From: Burkholderiales bacterium
Lineage (GTDB): Bacteria; Pseudomonadota; Gammaproteobacteria; Burkholderiales; SG8-41
Direction of reading: 5' to 3'
Length of the DNA stretch: 64,000 nucleotides
Assembly: GCA_019635015.1 (NCBI GenBank)
Contig: JAHCAG010000010.1
Location: 1-64,000 of the forward strand
A program made the translations under genes and the position numbers. Shown here piece after piece: positions 57,180 to 64,000 of this stretch (its first letter is position 1; each line of letters opens with the position of its first letter). The notes under the pieces were generated by a model. That model saw only the letters and a program-made list of their open reading frames with translations. It was not told the origin of the DNA and did no database searches.

Positions 57180-58214
57180 TCAGCGCGGGGTCAGCGCGCT
57201 GGACAGCAGCTTGGCGGTGATGTCGACGATCGGAATCACGCGTTCATAGGCCATGCGTGTCGGGCCGATGACGCCGACGGTGCCGACCACCTTGCCGTCG
57301 ACCTCGTAGGGCGCGGTGACCACGCTGCATTCGTCCAGCGGCTGCAGCCCGGCCTCGCCGCCGATGAAAATCTGCACACCCTGGGCGCGGCTGGAATGGT
57401 CCAGCAACTGCAGCAGTGTGGTGCGGTGCTCGAACAGGTTGAACAGGTCGCGCAGCTTGTTCATGTTCGACGACAGGTCGTCGATGCCGAGCAGGTTGAC
57501 CTCGCCCGAAATCACCACGTCTTCCGCAGACTCGCTGACTGCCTGGTCGCCGGCGGCCAGCGCTGCGGTCATCAGCTGGGTCATGTCTTCGCGCAGCTGC
57601 CGCAGTTCGGCATGGACTCGGCGGCGGATGTCTTCGAAGCTGCAGCCGGCGTAATTCTGGTTCAGGATGTTGGCGGCCTCGACCAGTTCCGAGGGTGAGT
57701 AGACCTTTTCGGTCTGGATGATGCGGTTCTGCACGTCGCCGTCAGCCGTGACCAGGATCAGCAGCAGGCGTTTTTCGGCAAGTTTGAGGAATTCGATATG
57801 GCGGAAGCCGGCGCTGCGCCGCGGCGTGACGACGACGCCGGCGAAACGTGTCAGTTCCGACAGCACGTGCGACGCGGAGGTGACCAGCTTCTGCGTATTC
57901 TCGACCTGCAACTGGCCTTCGAGCTGGTTGATCTCGACGCGGTCGAGGGGCTTGACGGTGAGCAGCGTGTCGACAAAGAAACGGTAACCGCGGGCGGTGG
58001 GCACGCGGCCGGCGGAGGTGTGCGGGCTGGCGATGAAGCCCATGTCCTCAAGATCGGCCATCACGTTGCGGATGCTGGCCGGCGAGAGGTCGAGGCCGGA
58101 CAGTTTGGACAGGGCCCGCGAGCCGACCGGCTGGCCGTCGGCGATATAGCGCTCAACCAGGGCCTTCAGCAACAGTTGCGCGCGCTCGTTCAGCTGTTGT
58201 GTTTCATTCGCCAT
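57180..58214 (-). CDS. hrcA: Heat-inducible transcriptional repressor HrcA
   Basis: A 344-residue repressor. ATG 58214 gives [20 protein letters not shown], the family start. The N-terminal winged helix contains [30 protein letters not shown]; a GAF-like core and the dimerisation domain follow ([17 protein letters not shown] at the end). HrcA represses chaperone genes by binding the CIRCE operator and is kept active by GroEL. A CIRCE-like site overlaps its own promoter, so it should be autoregulated. The dnaK genes of this window show sigma-32 promoters instead. Confidence 0.97.
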   Translation of the reverse strand: MANETQQLNERAQLLLKALVERYIADGQPVGSRALSKLSGLDLSPASIRNVMADLEDMGFIASPHTSAGRVPTARGYRFFVDTLLTVKPLDRVEINQLEGQLQVENTQKLVTSASHVLSELTRFAGVVVTPRRSAGFRHIEFLKLAEKRLLLILVTADGDVQNRIIQTEKVYSPSELVEAANILNQNYAGCSFEDIRRRVHAELRQLREDMTQLMTAALAAGDQAVSESAEDVVISGEVNLLGIDDLSSNMNKLRDLFNLFEHRTTLLQLLDHSSRAQGVQIFIGGEAGLQPLDECSVVTAPYEVDGKVVGTVGVIGPTRMAYERVIPIVDITAKLLSSALTPR

Positions 58215-58221
58215 GCGGATG

Positions 58222-58249
58222 ATTCTACACAAAAAGCCGGCGTCGTCAG
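58222..58249 (-). promoter_or_regulatory. Probable promoter of hrcA
   Basis: On the minus strand CTGACG (58244-58249) and TAGAAT (58222-58227) are 16 bp apart. The expected start of transcription falls at or next to the ATG, and no ribosome site is visible, so hrcA may be translated from a leaderless mRNA. The -35 box overlaps the CIRCE-like operator. Confidence 0.5.
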
Positions 58250-58272
58250 CACTCATCCCGTGGGAGCGCCAA
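58246..58272. promoter_or_regulatory. CIRCE-like HrcA operator
   Basis: TCAGCACTC, nine bases, GAGCGCCAA: 15 of 18 positions agree with the CIRCE consensus (TTAGCACTC-N9-GAGTGCTAA), with the exact spacer. It is 32 bp upstream of the hrcA start codon and overlaps the -35 box. Confidence 0.72.
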
Positions 58273-58345
58273 TGCCTTGTTTTGTATGGATTTACCCGGC
58301 ACCGGCGGCAACCGAATTATGGTTTAATGAGCGTCGAACAAAAAA

Positions 58346-58371
58346 GCGGGTGACGCTATTTCCTCACCCGC
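58346..58371 (-). terminator. Hairpin with T-tract on the minus strand, upstream of nadK
   Basis: GCGGGTGA and TCACCCGC form a perfect 8-bp stem with a 10-base loop. On the minus strand it is followed by TTTTTT, the form of an intrinsic terminator facing hrcA; on the plus strand it lies at the start of nadK. It may stop antisense transcription from reaching hrcA. Confidence 0.5.
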
Positions 58372-58398
58372 ATGCCCGCGAAAGCAATAATGGCCGCC

Positions 58399-59280
58399 AT
58401 GCCTGCCGCATTCCCCGCCGTCGCACTGATCGGCAAATACAAGACGCCGGAAATTGCCGGACCGGTGATGGCGCTCGCACGTTTCCTCGAAAAACGCGGT
58501 GTGCGAGTGCTGCTTGACCGTCTGACCGCGGCGCACATCACTGACTGTCCCTACGAGGTGCTGCTGCTTGAGGATCTCGGCCGCGAAGCCGATCTCGCGG
58601 TGGTCATCGGCGGCGACGGCACCATGCTCAACATCGCGCGCACTTTCGCGCCGTACGACGTGGCGCTGGTGGGGGTCAACCAGGGGCGACTCGGATTCCT
58701 GACCGACATCTCGCAGGACACGATGTTCGAGACCATCACCTCGATTCTCGACGGCCAGTATGTGACCGAGGAGCGCATGCTGCTGGAGTCCGAAGTCTGG
58801 AGCGGTGTCAATGGCGGCCAGGAACGGGTGTTCGAGGTGCTGGCTTTCAATGACGTGGTGGTCGCCAAGGGTTTTCGCGGCGGCCTGGTCGAGATCGAGG
58901 TGCAGATCGACGGCCAGTTCATCTACAACCAGCGTTCCGACGGCCTGATCGTGGCCACCCCGACGGGTTCCACTGCCTACGCGCTGTCCTCGGGCGGCCC
59001 GATCGTCCATCCCGCGCTGTCGGTGATGGCGCTGGTGCCGGTTTCGCCGCATACCCTGTCGAACCGCCCGATCGTGATCAGTGCCGACAGCACGGTCGAA
59101 ATCGTCGTGCGCAGCGCCGACGACCCGCGCGCGCATTTCGACAGCCATTCGCATTTCGACCTGCGTGAGGGCGACCGGGTGGTGGTGCGCCGCTATCCGC
59201 ACAAGATCAAGCTGCTGCACCCGGTCGGACACAGCTACTACGCGATGCTGCGCGAGAAACTGCACTGGAACCGGGATTAA
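58399..59280 (+). CDS. nadK: NAD kinase
   Basis: A 293-residue kinase making NADP from NAD. Three ATGs lie within nine codons; I chose 58399 since MPAAFPAVALIGKYK lines up with the E. coli start, but 58390 and 58372 remain possible. The signature VVIGGDGTMLNIAR and the NAD-binding loop LIVATPTGSTAYALSSGGPI are intact, and the late LSNRPIVISADSTVEI is typical. The gene is followed by the heptad repeat arrays and recN, the usual nadK-recN order. Confidence 0.96.
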   Translation: MPAAFPAVALIGKYKTPEIAGPVMALARFLEKRGVRVLLDRLTAAHITDCPYEVLLLEDLGREADLAVVIGGDGTMLNIARTFAPYDVALVGVNQGRLGFLTDISQDTMFETITSILDGQYVTEERMLLESEVWSGVNGGQERVFEVLAFNDVVVAKGFRGGLVEIEVQIDGQFIYNQRSDGLIVATPTGSTAYALSSGGPIVHPALSVMALVPVSPHTLSNRPIVISADSTVEIVVRSADDPRAHFDSHSHFDLREGDRVVVRRYPHKIKLLHPVGHSYYAMLREKLHWNRD

Positions 59281-59284
59281 TGTG

Positions 59285-59319
59285 TGAGTGGTGAACAGTA
59301 AGCGGTGAACAGGGAACTG
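59285..59319 (+). repeat. Degenerate heptanucleotide array, five units
   Basis: In register: TGAGTGG, TGAACAG, TAAGCGG, TGAACAG, GGAACTG. It begins four bases after the nadK stop. Its third unit is the exact reverse complement of the unit in the perfect array that follows, so the two arrays are inverted relative to each other. Confidence 0.75.
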
Positions 59320-59339
59320 TAGACATTGAAAGGCGGTCG

Positions 59340-59442
59340 CCGCTTACCGCTTACCGCTTACCGCTTACCGCTTACCGCTTACCGCTTACCGCTTACCGCT
59401 TACCGCTTACCGCTTACCGCTTACCGCTTACCGCTTACCGCT
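59340..59442 (+). repeat. Perfect tandem heptanucleotide array (CCGCTTA), 14 copies plus a partial
   Basis: 103 bases of exact 7-bp periodicity with no visible change between copies. It ends 16 bp before the recN ATG. Such a uniform array should gain and lose units easily by replication slippage. The heptapeptide frame it gives (LTAYRLP repeated) is a by-product and not a gene. Confidence 0.97.
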
Positions 59443-59458
59443 CACAAGCCTCCACCCT

Positions 59459-61120
59459 ATGCTGCAACGGCTGACCATCACCGACTTCGTCATCGTCGAG
59501 CGCCTTGAGCTCGAGTTCGGCACCGGTTTTACCGTGCTCACCGGCGAAACCGGCGCCGGCAAGTCAATCCTGATTGATGCGCTGGCTCTGACGCTGGGGG
59601 AACGCGCTGATGCCATCGCCGTGCGCGAGGGTGCCGCGCGGGCCGACATCACCGCGGAATTCGATATCAGCGGCAACCAGCCGCTGCAGGGCTGGCTCGC
59701 CGACTGCGACCTTGGCGGCGACGAGGGCCTGTGCCTGCTGCGGCGGGTGGTCGAATCCTCGGGCCGTTCCCGCGGCTTCATCAACGGCCATCCGGCGACG
59801 GCCGCCCAGCTGCGCGAGGCTGCCGATTTCCTGGTCGACATCCACGGCCAGCACCAGCACCAGTCCCTGAGCCGGCCGGCCACGCAGCGCGCGCTGCTTG
59901 ACGCCCACGGCGGGCTCGAAGCGCAGGCGGCGCGGGTTGCCGAGCTCTGGCGCACCTGGTCGCGGCGGCGCGAGGAGCGTCTCGCCTTCGAAGGCAATGC
60001 GGTGGCGATCCAAGCCGAGCGCGAGCGCCTGGAATGGCAGGCGCAGGACCTTGATGCGCTGAAGCTGCTCCCCGGCGAGTGGGCAGCGGTGGGTGCCGAA
60101 CATGCGCGACTGGCCCATGCGGCGAGCCTGATCGAGGCGGCCCAGGCCGGCGTGGAGACGTTGTCCGAAGGCGAGGGCGCGGCGCTGGAGCAGGTCAATG
60201 CCGTGATCGCGAAGCTGCAGCCGCTGCTGCAGCATGATCCGCGGCTGCGGGACATTCTCGACGCACTGGAGCCGGCGCAGATCCAGCTGCAGGAGGCGGC
60301 GAGCGCATTGCGGCGCTACGGCGAGCGCACCGACCTCGACCCGCAGCGGCTGCGCGAGGTCGGGCAACGCCTGGAGGCATTGCACGGCGCGGCACGCAAG
60401 TACCGCGTTGATCCCGAGGCACTGCCGGCACTGGCTGAACATACCCGGGAGCGGCTGGCCGAACTCGGTGCCGGCGGTGACCCCGAGACTTTGCGCAAAC
60501 GTGAATCCGAGGCCGAAGCGGCCTGCCGCGAGGCGGCGAAGAAGCTGACTGCCGGCCGCAGGAAGGCCGCGAAAAAACTCGCCGATGCCGTTACCGCCGG
60601 CATGCAGGAGTTGGCGATGCAGGGCGGCGTATTCGAGGTGGCGCTGGAGCCGCTGGATGCGCCGGCGGCCCATGGCGCCGAGCAGGTCGAGTTCCGTGTC
60701 GCGCCGCATCCCGGCGTGACGCCGCAGCCGGTTGCAAAAACCGCATCCGGCGGCGAACTGTCGCGGCTGTCGCTGGTGATACAGACCGCGCTCAGCCGGG
60801 TCGCGAAGGTGCCGACGCTGATTTTCGACGAGGTCGATGTCGGCATCGGCGGCCGTGTCGCCGAAATCGTCGGGCGCATGCTGCGCGAACTGGGCCAGCG
60901 CCACCAGGTGATGTGCATCACGCACCTGCCGCAGGTGGCGGCGACGGCCGAGCGGCAGTGGCAGGTCAGCAAGCTGACGCGCGGCGGAAGGGTGTCTTCA
61001 GCGGTTGTTGAGCTTGACGCCGCGGCGCGTGTCGCGGAGATCGCGCGCATGCTGGGTGGCGTGAAAATCACGGAGACCACGCGCAAGCACGCTGCCGAAA
61101 TGCTTGGAAAAATCAAGTAA
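59459..61120 (+). CDS. recN: DNA repair protein RecN
   Basis: A 553-residue SMC-like ATPase that acts early in double-strand break repair. MLQRLTITDFVIVERLELEF is the family start; Walker A is LTGETGAGKSILIDAL. Long coiled-coil arms span about residues 150-390, and the ABC signature and Walker B are KTASGGELSRLSLVIQTAL and TLIFDEVDVGIGGRVAE. Length is that of E. coli RecN (553). No clear ribosome site precedes the ATG; the heptad array ends 16 bp upstream. No SOS (LexA) box is visible between nadK and recN. Confidence 0.97.
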   Translation: MLQRLTITDFVIVERLELEFGTGFTVLTGETGAGKSILIDALALTLGERADAIAVREGAARADITAEFDISGNQPLQGWLADCDLGGDEGLCLLRRVVESSGRSRGFINGHPATAAQLREAADFLVDIHGQHQHQSLSRPATQRALLDAHGGLEAQAARVAELWRTWSRRREERLAFEGNAVAIQAERERLEWQAQDLDALKLLPGEWAAVGAEHARLAHAASLIEAAQAGVETLSEGEGAALEQVNAVIAKLQPLLQHDPRLRDILDALEPAQIQLQEAASALRRYGERTDLDPQRLREVGQRLEALHGAARKYRVDPEALPALAEHTRERLAELGAGGDPETLRKRESEAEAACREAAKKLTAGRRKAAKKLADAVTAGMQELAMQGGVFEVALEPLDAPAAHGAEQVEFRVAPHPGVTPQPVAKTASGGELSRLSLVIQTALSRVAKVPTLIFDEVDVGIGGRVAEIVGRMLRELGQRHQVMCITHLPQVAATAERQWQVSKLTRGGRVSSAVVELDAAARVAEIARMLGGVKITETTRKHAAEMLGKIK

Positions 61121-61138
61121 AGCGAAGGGCGTTCCGGA

Positions 61139-64000
61139 TTACCCGGGCGTACGCTGCAGCTTGCCGGATGCCTGCAGGGCTTCAATTTGTGATGCGGGCA
61201 CCGGCCTGCTGAATAAATAACCCTGACCCTGGTTGCAACCCAGATCACGCAGCAGATCGACTTCCTGCGCGGTTTCCACGCCTTCGGCGATGACATAGAG
61301 ACCGAGACTTTGCGCCATGGAAATCACCGAGGCGACAACCAGGTAGGCGCTCTGGCTTTTGCCCATTTCGGTAATGAACGAGCGATCGATTTTCAGCGCG
61401 TGCACCGGCAGGTTCACCAGATAGCTCAGGGAGGAATAGCCGGTACCGAAATCGTCGATATGGATACGGTGGCCATTGTTCCGCAGTTGTAACAGCACCC
61501 GCTGCGCACCCTCGGGATCGTCGACCAGCGAGGACTCGGTAATTTCAAGCTCGATCAGTGCGGCGGGTATACCGTGGCGTGCGAGGATATCGGCAAGTCG
61601 CGGCGCGAACTGTGTGTCGATGAGTGAGCGCGCCGTGAGATTGACTGCAATGGGGACCTGAAGTCCGCGCTCCATCCAGGTGGCCTGCTGCTGTGCTGCG
61701 ATTTCCAGGATGGCGTAGGTCATTGGCCGGATCAGGCCGGTCTGCTCGGCGAGTGGGATGAATTGTGCCGGAGGGATCATGCCTTTGTCAGGGTGCATCC
61801 ATCGCACCAAGGCTTCCAAAGCATGCATATGGCCGGTGCGTATGTCCAGCTTGGGCTGGTAATGCAGGATAAGTTGATGGCGTTCAATGGCCTGGCGCAG
61901 TTCGGCGACCATGGCCAATAGCAGCGGTTTCTCATCTGTGGCAGCGCCGGTGTGGACCAGGGATGCCAGGTCCCGGCGCGCTGCCTCGCGGGCAGCGATT
62001 CCGGCGCGACGCATCAACAGATCAGGGTTTTCGCCGTGATCCGGCAGCATGGCGATGCCGATGGCGGCTTGCATTTCGATCCATCCGCCGTCGAGTTCGA
62101 CCGGTTTTTCGAACAGCCGTTGCAGCTGCAATGCGACTGCGGCGGCTTCGTCGAGGTTGTGCTGGAACAACAGCACGCCGAACTCATCGAAGGACAGGCG
62201 TGCGGCAAATCCGCCAAAAAGATTGAATGCCTTCAGTCGGGCAGCCAAATGCGCGACGATCCGGTTGCTGGCATCGTAGCCGAGCCCGTCGAGCAGATCC
62301 TGCATCCGCGGCATGTGGGCGACCAGCAGGGTCGAAGACTCTCCGGTGGTTTCGGCGAGCCGCACGAAATGCTCGATGCGCCTGGTCAGTGTTGTGCGAT
62401 TGGGCAATCCGGTGACAGTGTCATGGCGCGCAGCGTGTTCAGATGCGGCGTGCGCAGCATCGCGCGCCGCTCTCGACCGGATGGTCTCGATGCCAAATGC
62501 GAGATCCGCAGCCATCTCTTCGAGCAGTTCGACCTCGTCCGCATCGAACGCATCCGTTTCTGCCGCGGAGAGAGTGAAGCTGCCGATTACCGAACCTTCC
62601 ACCTTCAGCGGGAAGGAAATGATCGACTTGAATCCCCGGCTTTTTGCCATTTCGCGCCAGGGTTCAAACCGCGGTTCGATCATGACATCGTGAATGACGT
62701 CCAACTTTCCGGTGCGCACGGCAGTTCCCTCCGTTCCATGGCCGCGCCTCTTGTCAGCCCAGGTCAACATCAGGGCGGATACGTGGACGCCGTGTCCTCC
62801 GGCATGTGCGCGGGGCACGAGGCTTTTTTCATCGTCGGCCAGTGCGTAATGCACCATCGCCAGCGGGTAGCCACCTTTGTCGACCGCCACGGTGCACATG
62901 GCGTCGAGCAGTTCCTGTTCGGTCTGGCGGCGGATGATGGTGCGGTTGCCCGCGCTCAGCGCACGCAATGCGCGGACGCTGCGCTGCAGTCGCGCCGCCA
63001 AGTCATCAAAGGCGCCGGCAAGCCTTCCGATTTCGCTCCCCTCATCTGCAAGTCCGGTGCGCAATTGCAGATCGCCGATGCCCATGCGCTGGGTCATGTC
63101 AATCAGTTTTCGTACCGGATTGATGACCAGGTTGCGCGCGGCAAACCAGGCAAAGAGGCTGGCCATCAGCGAGACGATGAAGAAGGTGGTCAATCCGGAG
63201 ATCAGTATGCTGCGGGCCTGGGCTTCAATGCTCGAGCGTGCCACACCGGTGCGCAGATACAGCGGATTATGCGTGTCACCATCAATTCTGGAGAAAGCCA
63301 CGATGCGGTCCACGGCATCGTGGCCGACGGTTCTGATGATTCCATCCGTTTGCTTTGCCGCTGTCGGCAGAAAAGTTGCAACGTCCGGCACCAGTTTTCC
63401 TGTCGCCTGCTGCCATTCAGGGTAACGCATCACAATCAAGCCATCGCTGTCCACCAGCGAGGCCACCATGTCCTCAGGCAACTGGATGCGTTCGAACAGG
63501 CGTTGCAGCCACTCCAGGTCGATCGTTGCGGCCAGCATCCCACGAACCTGGCCTTCAGGGCCAACGATGGGATAACCGGCGGCGATCGCGCGCTTGCCAG
63601 TGGTCCGGCTGTAGACCAATCCACTGGTGGCGAAGGATTGGTTGGCCATGGCGCGCTGGAAGTACTCGCGATCAGCAAGGGTGGAGCCTTCAGGAACCGG
63701 TTTTACCCCGCAGACAATATTGCCTTCGGGTTGCGCGACGACAACCTGATGATAAACAACATGCTGCTCGACCATCTTGCGCAACAGCGGTTCGCAAAGG
63801 GTATGCAAGGGCGCGCGGTGATCGATGGCTGCTGTAAACAACGCCAGCAATTGGCGGGTGTGGATCATGGTCTGGGAAATGTCGGCTGCCGCCAGTCGCG
63901 CCAATATCAGGGCATTTTCGCCGCGCTCCGTGTATTCCCGGTCGCGCTCGTTCCAGGCCGTCCATAGCGTGTGTCCCAGAAAGGGCAGCGTGATCACCAC
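61139..64000 (-). CDS. Membrane sensor c-di-GMP phosphodiesterase: dCACHE-HAMP-GAF-GGDEF(degenerate)-EAL, N-terminus outside the window
   Basis: At least 953 residues; the first transmembrane helix is cut by the window edge. Order: periplasmic dCACHE domain (about 30-265), second transmembrane helix (SILISGLTTFFIVSLMASLF), HAMP (ARNLVINPVRKLIDMTQRMG), GAF (about 370-510), GGDEF-type domain with SFDEF instead of GGDEF, and a full EAL domain with EALVRW, DDFGTGYSSLSYL and KIDRSFITEM. The diguanylate cyclase site is broken, while the EAL residues look complete, so the protein should degrade c-di-GMP, with the GGDEF-like part perhaps sensing GTP. The gene looks less GC-rich than its neighbours (33/60 in a line counted near 62600). 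It converges on recN with an 18-bp gap. Confidence 0.92.
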   Translation of the reverse strand: MVITLPFLGHTLWTAWNERDREYTERGENALILARLAAADISQTMIHTRQLLALFTAAIDHRAPLHTLCEPLLRKMVEQHVVYHQVVVAQPEGNIVCGVKPVPEGSTLADREYFQRAMANQSFATSGLVYSRTTGKRAIAAGYPIVGPEGQVRGMLAATIDLEWLQRLFERIQLPEDMVASLVDSDGLIVMRYPEWQQATGKLVPDVATFLPTAAKQTDGIIRTVGHDAVDRIVAFSRIDGDTHNPLYLRTGVARSSIEAQARSILISGLTTFFIVSLMASLFAWFAARNLVINPVRKLIDMTQRMGIGDLQLRTGLADEGSEIGRLAGAFDDLAARLQRSVRALRALSAGNRTIIRRQTEQELLDAMCTVAVDKGGYPLAMVHYALADDEKSLVPRAHAGGHGVHVSALMLTWADKRRGHGTEGTAVRTGKLDVIHDVMIEPRFEPWREMAKSRGFKSIISFPLKVEGSVIGSFTLSAAETDAFDADEVELLEEMAADLAFGIETIRSRAARDAAHAASEHAARHDTVTGLPNRTTLTRRIEHFVRLAETTGESSTLLVAHMPRMQDLLDGLGYDASNRIVAHLAARLKAFNLFGGFAARLSFDEFGVLLFQHNLDEAAAVALQLQRLFEKPVELDGGWIEMQAAIGIAMLPDHGENPDLLMRRAGIAAREAARRDLASLVHTGAATDEKPLLLAMVAELRQAIERHQLILHYQPKLDIRTGHMHALEALVRWMHPDKGMIPPAQFIPLAEQTGLIRPMTYAILEIAAQQQATWMERGLQVPIAVNLTARSLIDTQFAPRLADILARHGIPAALIELEITESSLVDDPEGAQRVLLQLRNNGHRIHIDDFGTGYSSLSYLVNLPVHALKIDRSFITEMGKSQSAYLVVASVISMAQSLGLYVIAEGVETAQEVDLLRDLGCNQGQGYLFSRPVPASQIEALQASGKLQRTPG

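Noticed and set aside
59326..59508. A 60-residue open frame with repeated LTAYRLP units
   Set aside because: It is the translation of the heptanucleotide array (21 bases give seven residues) and runs into recN in another frame. It has no ribosome site and no non-repeat protein character.

Overview
The window is a GC-rich stretch of bacterial chromosome. Gene content and order point to a betaproteobacterium, probably near Burkholderiales. The evidence is the run leuC-entericidin-leuD-leuB-asd-fimV-truA-trpF-trpB-trpA-accD-folC-SPOR-cvpA-purF-metZ, the grpE-dnaK-dnaJ block, and a Bug-type (TctC) binding protein in a small catabolic cluster. No rRNA, tRNA, CRISPR array, insertion sequence, prophage or plasmid function was seen. 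No gap between genes exceeds about 280 bp.

Layout. 1-5111: the start of an acylphosphatase gene, a secreted DsrE-like protein, two convergent SulP anion transporters and an enolase-superfamily enzyme. 5126-7917: a minus-strand signalling set (cyclase-like protein with a PEGA domain, small lipoprotein, membrane Ser/Thr kinase). 7952-16531: metG, apbC, a large Orn/Lys/Arg decarboxylase and two tandem PaaK/CapK-like adenylating enzymes. 16677-21000: folA-thyA, a leucyl aminopeptidase homologue, a small conserved-looking protein and aroC. 21011-39886: an MFS transporter, then leucine, aspartate-semialdehyde, tryptophan, fatty-acid, folate and purine genes, ending with metZ behind a probable SAM-II riboswitch and terminator. 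39899-44225: lpxH, two cyclophilins, an L,D-transpeptidase and a TPR protein. 44364-50938: cysS, a second enolase-superfamily enzyme and the grpE-dnaK-dnaJ chaperone genes with sigma-32-like promoters. 51044-55983: a DUF2249-hemerythrin protein, then LysR, an atypical SDR, a Bug protein and MmgE/PrpD. 56024-64000: hemH, hrcA (with a CIRCE-like operator), nadK, recN and a large sensor c-di-GMP phosphodiesterase cut by the window edge.

Most genes are housekeeping and easy to name. The less ordinary material is: (1) a family of about nine AT-rich elements of about 27 bp, tightly placed at gene ends and starts, one of them inside a coding sequence; (2) heptanucleotide arrays (units TAAGCGG, TGAACAG and similar) upstream of hemH and recN, including 14 perfect tandem copies just before recN; (3) the SAM-II-like riboswitch with an in-line terminator before metZ; (4) a low-GC block inside metG; (5) an SDR without the usual Tyr-Lys pair; and (6) a Thr-rich 27-codon ORF whose stop overlaps the start of the TPR gene. 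All assignments come from reading the sequence and recalling families; no database search was run.
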